Positions 1 to 10,500 are shown, counted from the first letter of the stretch. The stretch: 52,855 bases of DNA from NORP240 sp942492445 (GCA_942492445.1 CALOEW010000056.1:1-52855), one strand, 5' to 3'. Notes: a model not told the origin generated them from the sequence alone. A program made the numbers and translations.

Positions 1-148
1 CCGGTAAAGTGCCCGGAAGCGCCAGGTCGTAGATATTGGCCTGGGTGTTTGGCTCCGATCCGAAGCGGGTAGAAGTACCGGAAAACAGCTTGCTGCAGGT
101 CGACAACTGGACATGAACTTCAAGGCCTATAACGGTTTCCCAGGTCAT
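1..148 (-). CDS. gatB: Aspartyl/glutamyl-tRNA amidotransferase subunit B, N-terminal fragment
   Basis: GatB binds the misacylated Glu-tRNA(Gln) or Asp-tRNA(Asn) and activates its side chain for amidation in the cytoplasmic GatCAB complex. Only the first 49 codons are inside the window; the rest lies beyond the left edge. The fragment opens with MTWETVIGLEVHVQL and continues through a KLFSG segment, which is the family's N-terminal signature. The ATG at 146-148 sits two bases beyond the gatA stop, so the two genes are almost certainly co-transcribed and translationally coupled in the order gatC-gatA-gatB. The truncation is a window effect, not a defect. Confidence 0.95.
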   Translation of the reverse strand, partial: MTWETVIGLEVHVQLSTCSKLFSGTSTRFGSEPNTQANIYDLALPGTLP

Positions 149-150
149 TT

Positions 151-1611
151 TCAACCCTCCCCTGCCGTTAGGACCGGTTTTCGCCTGTGCCAGTCCGTGT
201 GCTGTTGAAACTGGTGGGCCACATTCAGCAACCGCGCTTCCTCGAAGTCTCCGGCAACAATGTGCAGGCCTACTGGCAGGCCGCTACTGTGACCGGCGGG
301 GATTGAAATTGCCGGCAGGCCCGCAAGATTGACGGCGATTGTGTAGATGTCTTCCAGGTACATGGCTACCGGATCGGACTTGGCGCCCAGTGGGAACGCC
401 GTGTGCGGAGACGTCGGGCCGACGATCACATCCACCTGCTTGAATGCTGCCAGGAAATCCTGTTTGATCAACCGCCTGATCTGTTGCGCCTTGCGGTAAT
501 AGGCTTCGTAAAAACCGGCCGACAGGGCGTAGGTGCCGACCAGGATGCGACGTTTCACCTCGTCTCCGAATCCTTCACTGCGGCTGCGTTTGTACATGTC
601 TTCCAGGTCGACGGGATTCTCGCACCGGTACCCGTAACGCACACCGTCGTAACGGGACAGGTTCGCCGATGCTTCCGCCGGAGCCACCACATAGTAGGCT
701 GAGACCGACAGATGGTTGTTAGGCAGATCGATATCCACCAGGGTGGCACCGAGATTCTCGAATTCCTGCAACGCATCCCGGATCGACTGTTCCACTTCCC
801 TGTTCAGCCCTTCGGTGAAATGCTGTCGCGGAATGCCGATACGCAAGCCTTCCAGGGACCGCCCCAGCGAAGCAGTGTAGTCCGGTACTGCCAGGTCGAC
901 ACTGGTGGAATCCCTGGTGTCGAGACCGGCCATGGTATTGAGCATGATGGCGGCATCTTCGGCGCTCTTGCAGATAGGGCCTGCCTGGTCAAGACTGGAG
1001 GCAAAGGCGATCATGCCCCAGCGCGAGACTCGACCGTAGCTGGGCTTCAATCCGGTGATTCCGCAGAATGACGCCGGCTGGCGTATCGAGCCACCGGTAT
1101 CGGTGCCTGTGGCCACGACGCACAGGTCGGCGGCGACCGCTGCGGCGGACCCCCCGGACGATCCGCCGGGAACCCGGCTGAGGTCCCAGGGGTTTTTCAC
1201 CGGGCCGAAAAAACTGGTTTCATTGGACGAGCCCATGGCGAATTCATCCATGTTGGTCTTGCCCAGAGTGACAGCGCCGGCAGCACTCAGTTTTTCTACT
1301 ACCGCAGCATCGTAAGGCGAAGTGAAATCAGCCAGCATCCGAGATCCGCAGCTGGTGGTCACACCCCGGGTACAGAAAATGTCTTTGTGTGCCAGCGGAA
1401 TGCCGCACAATGGGCCGGTGTCCCCGGCTGCCAATCGTTGATCAGCAACCCGGGCCTGCGCCAACGCCTGCTCGCTGCAAACGGTGATGAAGGCGTTCAG
1501 GCCCGGGTTGAGTCCCGCAATCCGATCCAGGTAGACACGGGTGAGTTCGACGCTGGAAACCTCGCCACTTCTCAGTGAACGCGACAATTCAGCGATTGTT
1601 CTGGCTTGCAT
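151..1611 (-). CDS. gatA: Aspartyl/glutamyl-tRNA amidotransferase subunit A
   Basis: This amidase subunit hydrolyses glutamine and passes the ammonia to GatB. The protein is 486 residues, the usual size. It shows the amidase-signature triad elements: the lysine in LAHKDIF, the glycine/serine stretch GGSSGGSAAAVAADLC, and the nucleophile segment TDTGGSIRQPASFCG. The reading frame is open upstream to 1752, but I start at the ATG at 1611 (MQARTIAELS) because the preceding 47 residues do not resemble GatA. A gap of 88 bases separates it from the gatC stop, and gatB follows within two bases. A GatCAB operon implies transamidation for Gln-tRNA and/or Asn-tRNA; which one cannot be told from here. 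Confidence 0.96.
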   Translation of the reverse strand: MQARTIAELSRSLRSGEVSSVELTRVYLDRIAGLNPGLNAFITVCSEQALAQARVADQRLAAGDTGPLCGIPLAHKDIFCTRGVTTSCGSRMLADFTSPYDAAVVEKLSAAGAVTLGKTNMDEFAMGSSNETSFFGPVKNPWDLSRVPGGSSGGSAAAVAADLCVVATGTDTGGSIRQPASFCGITGLKPSYGRVSRWGMIAFASSLDQAGPICKSAEDAAIMLNTMAGLDTRDSTSVDLAVPDYTASLGRSLEGLRIGIPRQHFTEGLNREVEQSIRDALQEFENLGATLVDIDLPNNHLSVSAYYVVAPAEASANLSRYDGVRYGYRCENPVDLEDMYKRSRSEGFGDEVKRRILVGTYALSAGFYEAYYRKAQQIRRLIKQDFLAAFKQVDVIVGPTSPHTAFPLGAKSDPVAMYLEDIYTIAVNLAGLPAISIPAGHSSGLPVGLHIVAGDFEEARLLNVAHQFQQHTDWHRRKPVLTAGEG

Positions 1612-1699
1612 TTTCAGGTACGTCCTGTGCAGATAGGTTGGTTGGCAGTGCGACGGGGCGGCAGGCCTGCCGGCCCAGGCCGCAATTCCTCTTCCGTGT

Positions 1700-1987
1700 C
1701 TATTCGATAACTTTGGGAACCAGGTAGAGGCCGGCTTCCACTTTCGGAGCAATTTTCTGTAATTCCTCGCGCCGGTCTGCCTCGGTTACCTGGTCGGCAC
1801 GAAGTCTTTGTACCGCATCCAGCGGGTGGGAAAGAGGCTCGACATTTTCGGTATTCACAACCTGCATTCTGTCAATCAGATCCAGTATGTCAGAAATTCG
1901 GCCGGCAACCTGTTCCGCTTCACTGTCGTCGACATGCAGTCTCGCCAACTGGGCGATCTTAGTCACCTCGGATTTATCCAGCGCCAT
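1700..1987 (-). CDS. gatC: Aspartyl/glutamyl-tRNA amidotransferase subunit C
   Basis: This 95-residue protein is the small subunit that wraps around and stabilises GatA in GatCAB. The sequence matches the family along its length: a helical N-terminus (ALDKSEVTKIAQLARL), a middle segment ending NVEPLSHP, and a C-terminal tail ending GLYLVPKVIE. It is the first gene of the gatCAB operon and is divergent from mreB. The ATG at 1985-1987 has only a weak purine stretch upstream on the minus strand, and no convincing promoter was found. The start and assignment are otherwise standard. Confidence 0.93.
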   Translation of the reverse strand: MALDKSEVTKIAQLARLHVDDSEAEQVAGRISDILDLIDRMQVVNTENVEPLSHPLDAVQRLRADQVTEADRREELQKIAPKVEAGLYLVPKVIE

Positions 1988-2517
1988 AGAGTATACTCGG
2001 TTGCAACTACCGCCGGCTCCGGTCGCCGCGATACTCGCGTCAAATTGGTTGTTCCACTCTGGTTAAATGGTCAATTTATTGATGGCAGGCTCTTGCTCAA
2101 TTCTCTGCCCGTTGCTAGAGTGCGTACCTGTTACAAAAGGCGGGATTATACTGGAAATAAGCAGGTTTGGACCAACCAATTTCCTACATCCGGAGTCACC
2201 GTCTGGAAAAAGGGGTAGAGCGTTGAGGGACTCCCAGTAACCCGCAACCGATCGAATTTCTTGATCCCGCAAGCCAGAAGCCCAGAACCTGAAAATAATC
2301 TGGCCAAGGAGAACTCGACAGACTGGCTCATGCCGGGCACCCGAGAGTTTTCTGCAAGATCGAGGCGAAGTGCCGTACATAAGTGAGGATTGCCGCGAAC
2401 TGGCTATTAAGCTGTTGATGGAAGGGCTGGCCCGGGCAGAGAGTCTAGCCATCTGCCGGGAGGGTCCTTATCCTGCGCGCCTCGGTTGCTCTCCTGATTT
2501 GAAGGATTCAATTATCG
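1988..2517. other. Divergent intergenic region between gatC and mreB
   Basis: These 530 bases must carry the promoters of both the gatCAB operon (minus) and the mreB operon (plus). I found no -35/-10 pair with good spacing. There is an isolated TATACT at 2147-2152 on the plus strand and a TTGACC on the minus strand near 2065-2070. A purine-rich AAGGA about 11 bases before 2518 is the likely mreB ribosome-binding site. A 129-codon minus-strand frame (2063-2452) has no recognisable protein features and looks fortuitous. The long leader leaves room for an unrecognised 5' UTR element. Confidence 0.5.
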
Positions 2518-3561
2518 ATGTTTAAGAAAATTCGGGGAATGTTCTCCAATGATCTCTCCATAGATCTTGGAACTGCCAATACCCTAATTTATGTGAGAGA
2601 GGAAGGCATCGTGCTGAACGAGCCTTCGGTAGTTGCTATCCGGACCCACAATGGCCAGAAGACAGTCACGGCCGTGGGGATGGATGCCAAGCGAATGCTG
2701 GGCCGTACTCCCGGCAATATAATAGCTATTCGGCCTTTGAAGGACGGAGTGATAGCCGACTTCCAGGTGACCGAGAAGATGTTGCAGCACTTCATTAACA
2801 AGGTGCATGAAAACAGTTTCTTTCCCCCCAGTCCCAGGGTGCTTGTGTGTGTGCCATGCAAGTCCACCCAGGTGGAGCGTCGCGCGATCCGAGAGTCGGT
2901 CCTCAGTGCTGGAGCCCGCGAGGTTAGGCTGATCGAAGAGCCAATGGCTGCCGCAATCGGTGCCGGGTTACCGGTGGAGAAGGCAAGCGGCTCCATGGTC
3001 GTGGATATTGGCGGCGGTACCACAGAGATCGCCATCATCTCACTGAATGGGGTGGTTTACGCGGAGTCTGTCCGGGTGGGAGGAGATCGGTTTGATGAGT
3101 CGATTACAACCCATGTCCGGCGTAACTACGGCAGTCTGATCGGCGACGCCACGGCGGAGCGGATCAAGAAAGAAATCGGCAGTGCCTACCGCGACAGCAC
3201 TACCGAAGTCCGTGAAATCGACGTGCGGGGAAGGAACCTGGCTGAAGGCGTGCCCCGCAGCTTTACCCTCAACAGCGACGAAATACTGGAAGCCCTGCAG
3301 GAGCCTCTGTCGGCAATCGTCCAGGCAGTGAAAAGCGCACTGGAACAGTCGCCCCCGGAACTTGCATCCGATATCGCGGAAAGCGGACTGGTTCTGACCG
3401 GTGGCGGTGCCCTGCTGCGTGACCTGGACAAGCTGCTGTCCGAGGAAACCGGGTTGCCGGTGATCGTCGCGGAAGATCCTCTGACCTGCGTGGCGCGGGG
3501 TGGCGGCAGGGCGATGGAGCTCATGGATTCTCATGAAATAGACCTGCTGACACTGGACTGA
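2518..3561 (+). CDS. mreB: Rod shape-determining protein MreB
   Basis: MreB is the bacterial actin homologue that polymerises under the inner membrane and directs lateral cell-wall synthesis by the elongasome. The 347-residue protein is full length. It shows the actin-fold phosphate loops: LSIDLGTANTLIY near the start, VVDIGGGTTEIAII in the middle, and GLVLTGGGALLRDLDKLL near the C-terminus. The ATG is preceded by an AAGGA sequence at normal distance. It heads an mreB-mreC-mreD-maf-rng series. Its presence suggests a rod-shaped cell. Confidence 0.98.
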   Translation: MFKKIRGMFSNDLSIDLGTANTLIYVREEGIVLNEPSVVAIRTHNGQKTVTAVGMDAKRMLGRTPGNIIAIRPLKDGVIADFQVTEKMLQHFINKVHENSFFPPSPRVLVCVPCKSTQVERRAIRESVLSAGAREVRLIEEPMAAAIGAGLPVEKASGSMVVDIGGGTTEIAIISLNGVVYAESVRVGGDRFDESITTHVRRNYGSLIGDATAERIKKEIGSAYRDSTTEVREIDVRGRNLAEGVPRSFTLNSDEILEALQEPLSAIVQAVKSALEQSPPELASDIAESGLVLTGGGALLRDLDKLLSEETGLPVIVAEDPLTCVARGGGRAMELMDSHEIDLLTLD

Positions 3562-3609
3562 TCCGGTGACGGGGTCTCATAATCCGGGAGTCGAACGATA
3601 CAACAGGTA

Positions 3610-3647
3610 GGGAGCCGCTGAATCGGCCTGTCAGTCGGAGGGCTCCC
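3610..3647 (+). promoter_or_regulatory. Inverted repeat between mreB and mreC
   Basis: GGGAGCC (3610-3616) pairs perfectly with GGCTCCC (3641-3647) across a 24-base loop. The right arm ends next to the ATG at 3648 that I propose as the mreC start. The likely Shine-Dalgarno sequence GGAGGG overlaps the loop and the right arm, so folding could sequester it. There is no T run, so this is not an intrinsic terminator. Any regulatory role in mreC translation is inference. Confidence 0.35.
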
Positions 3648-4750
3648 ATGCAGTCTACATCCGGGTTCATCAAGCAGAGGTGCTCAGGCCATCGATAAGA
3701 CTATTTTTATCAAAGGCGTTTCTCTCGAGTATCGGGCCTTTGCGTTTGTTTTCCTGTCCGTGTGTCTGATGTTTGCCGACAACCGCTTCGGATACCTGGA
3801 GCAGGCACGCTACGTGCTCGGTTTTATTACCACCCCCATCTACTGGGTTGCGGACACACCCACCAGAATTTCATTCTGGATCGACGATGTGCTGGTGTCC
3901 CGCAGCGACCTTATCGAGGAAAACGAAAGCCTGCGGGAACAGCTGCTGTTGTCCCAGCGCCAGCTGCAGCTGCTGGAAAGCCTGGCTTCGGAAAACAGCC
4001 GCCTTCGGGCCCTGCAGGATTCCGCTCAGGCTATTGAGGGGAAAGGTTCTGCCTGCTGAAATTATCAATATTTCGCCCGATCCTCTATCCAAGCGTATCC
4101 TGATCAACAAAGGCGCCCGGGACAGTGTCTTTGTCGGCCAGGCACTTCTGGATGCGAACGGGCTGATGGGCCAGGTGGACGAAGTACTTCCCTTTACCAG
4201 CTGGGTTCTGCTGATCACCGACTCCCATCATGTCACACCGGTGGAAGTCAATCGCAACGGCGAGCGGGCGCTGGCCCGCGGCAGCCGCACCGGGGCGTCC
4301 GAACTGGAGCTGGAATTTGTCACTCAGACGCAGGACATTACCGCGGGTGACCTGCTGGTCAGTTCCGGCATGGGCCAGGTCTACCCCAAGGACTACCCGG
4401 TGGCCCAGGTGACCAGCGTTTATCAGGATCCCGGGCAGCCGTACCTGCTGGTAAAGGCAAGACCTCTGGCGCAGGTGGACAGTACGCGAAACGTGATGCT
4501 GGTTTTCGCGGGGCAGGGCTCACTGCCCCAGTATGCCGCGCCGGCAATTCAGGATACCTACCAGAATCCGGAACCGGACAAAGTGGAACCGGGCCCGACT
4601 GTTGCCGGCGGAACCGCCGCAGACGAAGATCCTGCTGTCGCGCCCGGCTCCGCTGGTGAGCGGGCGCTGGATCAGGCGGAGACGCCTGAGGGACAGCGGG
4701 ACCAGGATAACGCGACGGCAATCGCTGGCGCTGCAGCTGCGCGGAATTAG
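3648..4750 (+). pseudogene. mreC: Cell shape protein MreC, frameshifted in this sequence
   Basis: MreC is the bitopic periplasmic scaffold of the elongasome. The N-terminal half (membrane segment near AFVFLSVCLMF, coiled coil to about 4035) and the C-terminal half (VLPAEIINISPDPLSKRIL onward, ending in a low-complexity tail) are in different frames. One surplus G in the GGGG run at 4038-4041 explains the break. The N-terminal frame has no NTG start. A good GGAGGG-ATG start at 3648 lies in another frame and would join it if the GGG at 3663-3665 had one G fewer. Removing both bases gives a continuous 366-residue protein. mreC is normally needed for rod shape, so I favour sequencing error over a true pseudogene. 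The 5' repair is less certain than the one at 4038. Confidence 0.85.
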
Positions 4751-4754
4751 CGGT

Positions 4755-5243
4755 ATGAGCACCAGGGCACAGGGTTTGTGGGTCATACTGCTGACTTTTT
4801 TTATGGCCTACCTGCTGGCCATCGTGCCGTTTCCGGAATGGGCCATGAATTACCGCCCCGAATGGGTGCCGCTGGTGCTGATCTACTGGGTGATGGCGTT
4901 ACCGTATCGCGTGGGCATTGGCAGCGCCTGGATGGCGGGGCTGGTGCTGGATATACTGGAAGGCTCGATACTGGGGCTCAATGCCCTGGCGCTGGTGGTG
5001 ATCGCCTACATTACCCTGAGCCTTCACCAGCGCCTGCGAATGTTCACGCTGTTTCAGCAGAGCGGATTGATAATCGCTCTGGTAGGCCTGAACCTCATGA
5101 TCTGCCACTGGCTGCAGCTGACAGCCGGTCAGACAGTGTCCAACAGTCTTGTTTTTCTCATGGCTGCTGTTACCAGCGCCTTTGTCTGGCCTTTCCTGTT
5201 TCAAATCCTGCGGCAATTGCGTCGTGGTTTTAGCGTAAGATAG
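4755..5243 (+). CDS. mreD: Rod shape-determining protein MreD
   Basis: MreD is the small integral membrane subunit of the elongasome and works with MreB, MreC, RodA and PBP2. The 162-residue protein has about five hydrophobic segments, starting with GLWVILLTFFMAYLLAIVPF, and the family's charged C-terminal tail. The ATG at 4755 lies four bases after the mreC stop, which implies translational coupling. The frame is open further upstream, but that part is a shadow of mreC. maf follows after a 34-base gap. Confidence 0.93.
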   Translation: MSTRAQGLWVILLTFFMAYLLAIVPFPEWAMNYRPEWVPLVLIYWVMALPYRVGIGSAWMAGLVLDILEGSILGLNALALVVIAYITLSLHQRLRMFTLFQQSGLIIALVGLNLMICHWLQLTAGQTVSNSLVFLMAAVTSAFVWPFLFQILRQLRRGFSVR

Positions 5244-5277
5244 GACCTCAAGGCGGAATTACAGGATCTGAACATCC

Positions 5278-5919
5278 ATGAACAGGCGCAAGCGGCCCCG
5301 GCAACAGGGGCCGGGAATATTACTGGCATCGGCCTCCCCCCGGCGCCGGGAGTTGCTGCAGCAGATAGGGGTCCCTTTTCAGGTAGTTCATCACACGGTA
5401 GAAGAATTCCAGCTGGAAATGGAAACCCCGGCAGATTTTGTCCGGCGCCTGGCCCTGGAGAAAGCCCGCAGCGGGCTGGTTCAGCAGCCTGCGGATACCG
5501 GCCACATTGTGCTTGGGGCCGACACGGTGGTGGTATGTGGCAACCAGATTCTGGGTAAACCCATCGACCGTAACGATGCCCTGCGCATGCTGTCACTGCT
5601 GTCAGGGCGGCAGCATCTGGTGCACTCGGCAGTGGCGCTGGCTTCGCGGGAACGACATCAGCTCGCCCTTTCTACCACAAAAGTGGAGTTCCGGGTCCTC
5701 GAGCGTGAGGAACTGGAAGCCTACTGGCGCAGTGGAGAGCCACGGGACAAGGCAGGTGCCTACGCTGTTCAGGGGCTCGCTGCGGTTTTCGTACGAAGTC
5801 TGCACGGCAGTTTCAGCGGGGTCATGGGCCTGCCGCTGTTCGAGACCGCACAAATGCTGGAAAGTTTCGGAGTACCCCGCTGGCAGTCCCACCATTCAGA
5901 CAGAGCCGATGAGCCATGA
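5278..5919 (+). CDS. maf: Maf-family nucleoside triphosphate pyrophosphatase (YhdE type)
   Basis: Maf proteins hydrolyse non-canonical or excess nucleoside triphosphates to monophosphates; the YhdE branch acts on dTTP and UTP. The 213-residue sequence contains LLASASPRRRELLQQIG, the GADTVVVCG segment with the catalytic aspartate, a downstream GKP, and the late AGAYAVQGLAAVFV motif. Position between mreD and rng is the conserved place for the yhdE paralogue. The stop codon overlaps the rng start (ATGA), so the two are translationally coupled. The assignment to YhdE rather than YceF rests on synteny. Confidence 0.93.
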   Translation: MNRRKRPRQQGPGILLASASPRRRELLQQIGVPFQVVHHTVEEFQLEMETPADFVRRLALEKARSGLVQQPADTGHIVLGADTVVVCGNQILGKPIDRNDALRMLSLLSGRQHLVHSAVALASRERHQLALSTTKVEFRVLEREELEAYWRSGEPRDKAGAYAVQGLAAVFVRSLHGSFSGVMGLPLFETAQMLESFGVPRWQSHHSDRADEP

Positions 5920-7395
5920 GCGAGGAAATCCTTATTAATGTAGCGCCCATGGAGACCCGGGTGGCGCTGATTGAAAATGGCCTGTTGCAGGAACTCTTCA
6001 TCGAGCGGCCGGAGAGCCGGGGTCATGTGGGGGATATTTTCCTTGGCAGGGTAGTGCGGGTCATGCCCGGCATGGAAGCCGCGTTCGTCGACATCGGCCT
6101 GGAGCGTGCAGCATTTATTCATAACACGGACATCACTCCCATCGGCCCGGATGGCTTCGAGGTGCGGGAAGAGACGTCAAGACCAATACAACAGCTGCTG
6201 CGTGAGAATCAATCGATAGTGGTGCAGGTGGCCAAAGACGCCATCAGCAGTAAAGGTGCCAGGTTAACCACCCACCTGACCCTGCCATCCAGAAATCTTG
6301 TTTATCTGCCACGCAGCCGGCATATCGGAATATCCCAGCGCCTGGAGGATGAACAGGAACGGGAACGGCTGCTGGCGCTGCTGCAGGGCTGTCTGGAGCA
6401 GGAGTGTGTAGAGGACCGTGGTGGTTACATCATTCGTACGGCCGCGGAGGGCGCTGATGCGGACAGCCTGCTGTCGGACATCCGTTTCCTGCACCGTCTC
6501 TGGGAAGCGGTGGAGCGCCGAATCCGGCGTGGTGGCGAAGTCACGACCCTGTACCGGGATGTGCCGGTCTATATGCGGACCATTCGCGACCTGATAACCG
6601 CCAGTGTAGAGAAAATCCGGGTTGACAATGAAGATTCCTGTCTGGAGATCACGGGATTCATGGAGGAATTTATTCCTGACACCGAAGCGGTGGTCGAACT
6701 TTATCGTGGTGATCGTCCCATCTTCGATGTATACGGGATCGAGGATGAGATCAACAGGGCCCTGAGTCGCAAGGTGAAGCTCAAATCCGGCGGAGATCTG
6801 GTCATAGATCAGACCGAGGCCATGACCACGATCGATGTCAACACCGGAGGGCTACCTGGGCAGCCGCAATCATGCCGAAACCGTGCTGAAGACCAATCTG
6901 GAAGCCGCCAATGCCATAGCCAGGCAGCTCCGAGTGAGAAACCTGGGCGGTATTATCATCCTGGACTTTATCGACATGCAGGACGGGGAACATCAGCGCC
7001 AGGTCCAGCGCATGCTTGCCAAAGCTCTGGAAAAGGACCCGGCGCGTACCACGATAACCGGTATTTCCGAGCTTGGATTGATTGAAATGACCCGCAAGCG
7101 GACTCGGGAAAGCCTGGGGCAGCTGATGTGCAGCCCCTGTCCCGTATGTGAGGGTCGCGGTATCCAGAAATCCCCCGAAACAGTGTGTTACGAAATATTC
7201 AGGGAAATCATGCGCGTTGCCAGAGCCTACGAAAACGACGTTCTGCTGGTCATGGCTTCCCAGCTGGTGGTCGACCGGTTGCTCGACGAGGACTCCGCTG
7301 CCCTGGCGGACCTGGAAGAATTGGTGGGCAAGACGGTCAAGTTTGAAGTAGAACCCATGTATACTCAGGAACAGTTTGACGTGGTGCTGTTCTAA
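5916..7395 (+). pseudogene. rng: Ribonuclease G, frameshifted in this sequence
   Basis: RNase G is an RNase E-family endonuclease that matures the 5' end of 16S rRNA and turns over some mRNAs. The first part includes the S1-like domain (GDIFLGRVVRVMPGMEAAFV) and the DNase I-like region up to TTIDVNTGG. The expected continuation YLGSRNHAETVLKTNLEAA then appears in the next frame, with the zinc-link CSPCPVCEGRG and a normal C-terminus ending at 7395. A surplus G in GGG at 6849-6851 explains the shift; without it the protein is 492 residues, the usual RNase G length. It overlaps maf by four bases. A sequencing error is more likely than a disabled gene. Confidence 0.9.
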
Positions 7396-7449
7396 GGAAC
7401 CTCTGATTACTGAGGGCCCCGGCAGTGCCCTGATTGATCAGAGGTTGCC
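7396..7449 (+). repeat. Palindromic repeat, family 1, full copy
   Basis: GGAACCTCTGAT at the left pairs with ATCAGAGGTTGCC at the right, enclosing an inner AGGGC/GCCCT hairpin. It begins immediately after the rng stop codon. The outer arms match those at 27608-27661, 35362-35413 and 38847-38899; the inner part differs in sequence but keeps a hairpin. This is the most diverged of the four full copies. Confidence 0.75.
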
Positions 7450-7570
7450 CGGGGATTCCCGACGTCGCTGCAACTTGACTACGTGCCTGTTGAGTTCAAC
7501 TACTACCACAAGAGGTTTTTTAAGTTCCTGTTAAGCCGTCACAACCGATACTTACCGTTGTAGTCGGAAG

Positions 7571-10500
7571 ATGGGTCCCGTCAACACGATGTCATTGTCT
7601 TCGCTTAAATCCCTGGCCCGCAAACTGGTAATGGGTTTCGCCATACTGCTGATCCTGTTCGCGGCCTACCTGAGTATCGGTCGACATTTCATGCCGGCAC
7701 TAACGTCCTATACCGGCGAAGTGGAAGACTGGCTCAGCGAAGCCCTTGGGGTTCCGGTTTCCATTGCCTCTCTAGCTGGATATTTCTCCGGGTTCAATCC
7801 CGCTATCGAGATCCAGGGGTTGCGGTTTGACGTGCTGGACCCGGACACGGCAGACTCCGCGGAACAGCCCGGCCTGCAGTTCGAACGGGCAATAATTTCC
7901 CTGGATGTGGTGGCAACGCTGTTGCAACGACGCATCGTGCTGGATGAGTTTACTGTCCAGGGCCTGGATCTCAGTGTGCGCCGGGTCGAATCGGGCAACT
8001 GGCTGTTGTCGGGTATCAGTTTGCAGGGCACGGGAAGCCTGGATGCCAGGCTTCTCTATGACACCATACAGCGGGTGGATCGGCTGGCGTTGACCGACCT
8101 GTCCTTTGAGCTGCAGTTGAGCAACGGCGCAGGCGGCCGATTCGAAAATGTCCAGGCGGTTATCCAGAATGGCGGCGGGCGCCACTTTATTCACGTGAAC
8201 GGCACACTGGGGGGAAGCGGTGAGGAAATTCTGTTGTCTCTCGAACTTGCCGGCGAATCATTGGTTGATATCAGCGGGCTCATCCACGCCAGTTTTCCAT
8301 TGAACGATTATTCCAGACTGGCGTCTGGCGAACACCTCGCGGGAGTCGTGCTGGAGGAACTGGTCGGTGGCGGTCAGGCATGGCTGACCGTGGAGGAAGG
8401 GGAACTGCGTTCTGCGATTCTCGAGCCCCGGCTGCAGAACGTGGAGTTTGCTCTTACCGGAGGAGAGCCTCTGGTGTTCGCGAACCTGTCCGGCACAGCG
8501 GAACTGGCCCTGGACCAGAACAGTGCCGGCTGGCAGCTTGCCACCGATGATCTGGCTTTCGACTGGAATGCCACCCGCTGGGAGCCAGCCGACAGCCTCG
8601 TGCGTTATCGCCCCGGAAGCGCCGTGAGGATATACGCCGAGGCATTGCGTGCCGGAGTTCTGCGCGATATTGTCCTGGCGTCCGGGCGTTCTCCGGCGGC
8701 ATTGACCGAGCGTCTTGCCGGGCATCAACCCCAAGGGTTGCTGAGAAATTTTTCTCTTTCCTATTCCCTCCAGGAAATTACCGCCGGGGACCTGTTCCTG
8801 GTAGCGAACCTGGACAACGTGGCCGTGGAAAGCTACCGCAACACCCCGGCGATGTCCGGCATCAACGGCTATCTGGAAGTTGACTATGACGCCGACCGGC
8901 AACTGGTGAATGGCCTCGCTGAAGTGGATTCGGAAAATTTTACCATCCTGCTGCCAGGGGTGTTCTCCGAGGCCTGGCGCTACGATTACGTCAACGGCAA
9001 GCTCCGCTTCGAGGCAGAAACCCGGGACGGTTTTCAGCTGCGTCTGTCCAGCAGCATGATCGCCGCCGAATCGGAGATCGTCGATGGCAGGGTGCAGTTT
9101 TCCAGTCGCTACCGGCGCTCCCGGGATGGTGAACTGGATTCGGATCTCAGTCTGCTCGTGGGCGCCGTTCGTGTCGATGGAAGTCAGAAATCCCCGTACC
9201 TGCCCGATGCGCCTACAGTCAATCCAGGCCTGTACCGCACCATGGAGTGGCTGGACGCCGCACTGATCGACGGCAATGTTTTCAACAGTGGCGTGATCTA
9301 CCGGGGGCCCTTTCACCGGGGAGCAACGGAGCGGCAGAGAGCCTTTCAGGGCTTCTTCAATTTCAATCAGGCACACGTGAACTATATCGATGCCTGGCCG
9401 GAGCTCAGTGACGTGGCAGGGTCGGTGGTGGTGGATAACTACAGCGCGGATATTCAGGTGCAATCAGGCCAGACCATGGGGCTTGCCATCGGTCCCACCG
9501 CGGCAACAGTCCAGGAAGAAAGTGAGAACCGACTGTGGCTGACAGTCGACGGGTCGGCCTCCGGAACCAGTCAGGCCGGGCTTGATTTTCTCAACGTCGC
9601 ACCGCTGGAGGCGACTCTGGGCGACACCATGGCCAACTGGCGGGCTGTTGGCGACGTCAATGCCGAGGTGAACCTGCGCATTCCTCTGAACGCCGCAGGC
9701 CTCGAACCGCGTGTGCTGATCAGCGCGGATGTGCGGGACAATGCGCTGGTGCTGCCAGACTTTCAGCTGGAATTCGATGGCATCGATGGCGTGGTGAATT
9801 TTGATTCGGTGGCCGGGCTGCAGGACAGTGAATTGAGTGCCCGCCTGTTCCAGGGGCCAGCCCGGTTTGTTCTGGCATCGCAACGCACTGAGTCCGATGA
9901 GATCGAGACTTCGGTGCAGCTGCAGGGGGAAGCGTCAGTCGAGGCGCTGGCTGCCTGGCCGGGTCAGAACCCTTTCGTGCAGGCAATCCTGGATCGGTCC
10001 GAGGGGTCGTTGCATTACCAGGCGGACCTGGGTATCCGGCAGGACTTTACTCGCCTGACTGTCAATTCGGACCTGCAGGGGCTGGCCTTCAATTTGCCGC
10101 AGCCTTTTGTCAAATCGAGTGTCCGGCCGCAGCCGCTAAACCTGCGGATCGAGTTCGCGCAGCCGGTAACACGGGTAGAGGGAACTCTGGGTTCTGAGTT
10201 GGCGTTGCAGGTGGACGTGATTGGCGAGGATCTCGACGGAATCGTGTATGTCGGGACCGTGCCCGACACAGCCGAGCCCTGGCTGGCGGAGATCGACGCC
10301 CCCGGCCTGGAGCTGCGGGGGAACCTCGACGTGTTTCGAGTGACCGAATGGCTGGATATACTCAACAACACCGGCATTGTCTCTTCTCCTTCCCGCGACC
10401 TGACCCAGTGGATTTCACGGGTCCGGCTTGACATCGGTGAACTGGATCTGTTCAGCCAGCAACTGCGGTCAGTGAACATCCGTATTGAAGACCTGCTGGG

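Noticed and set aside
2063..2452. 129-codon minus-strand open frame between gatC and mreB
   Set aside because: Composition is serine/arginine-rich without any family motif, there is no ribosome-binding site, and it occupies the region where the two divergent promoters must lie.
3760..4750. Programmed frameshifting in mreC
   Set aside because: The site is a plain GGGG run without a slippery heptamer plus downstream structure, and the same one-G error occurs in two unrelated genes; sequencing error is simpler.
8258..9463. 401-codon minus-strand open frame
   Set aside because: It lies entirely inside yhdP on the opposite strand and shows the histidine/glutamine-rich composition of an antisense shadow.
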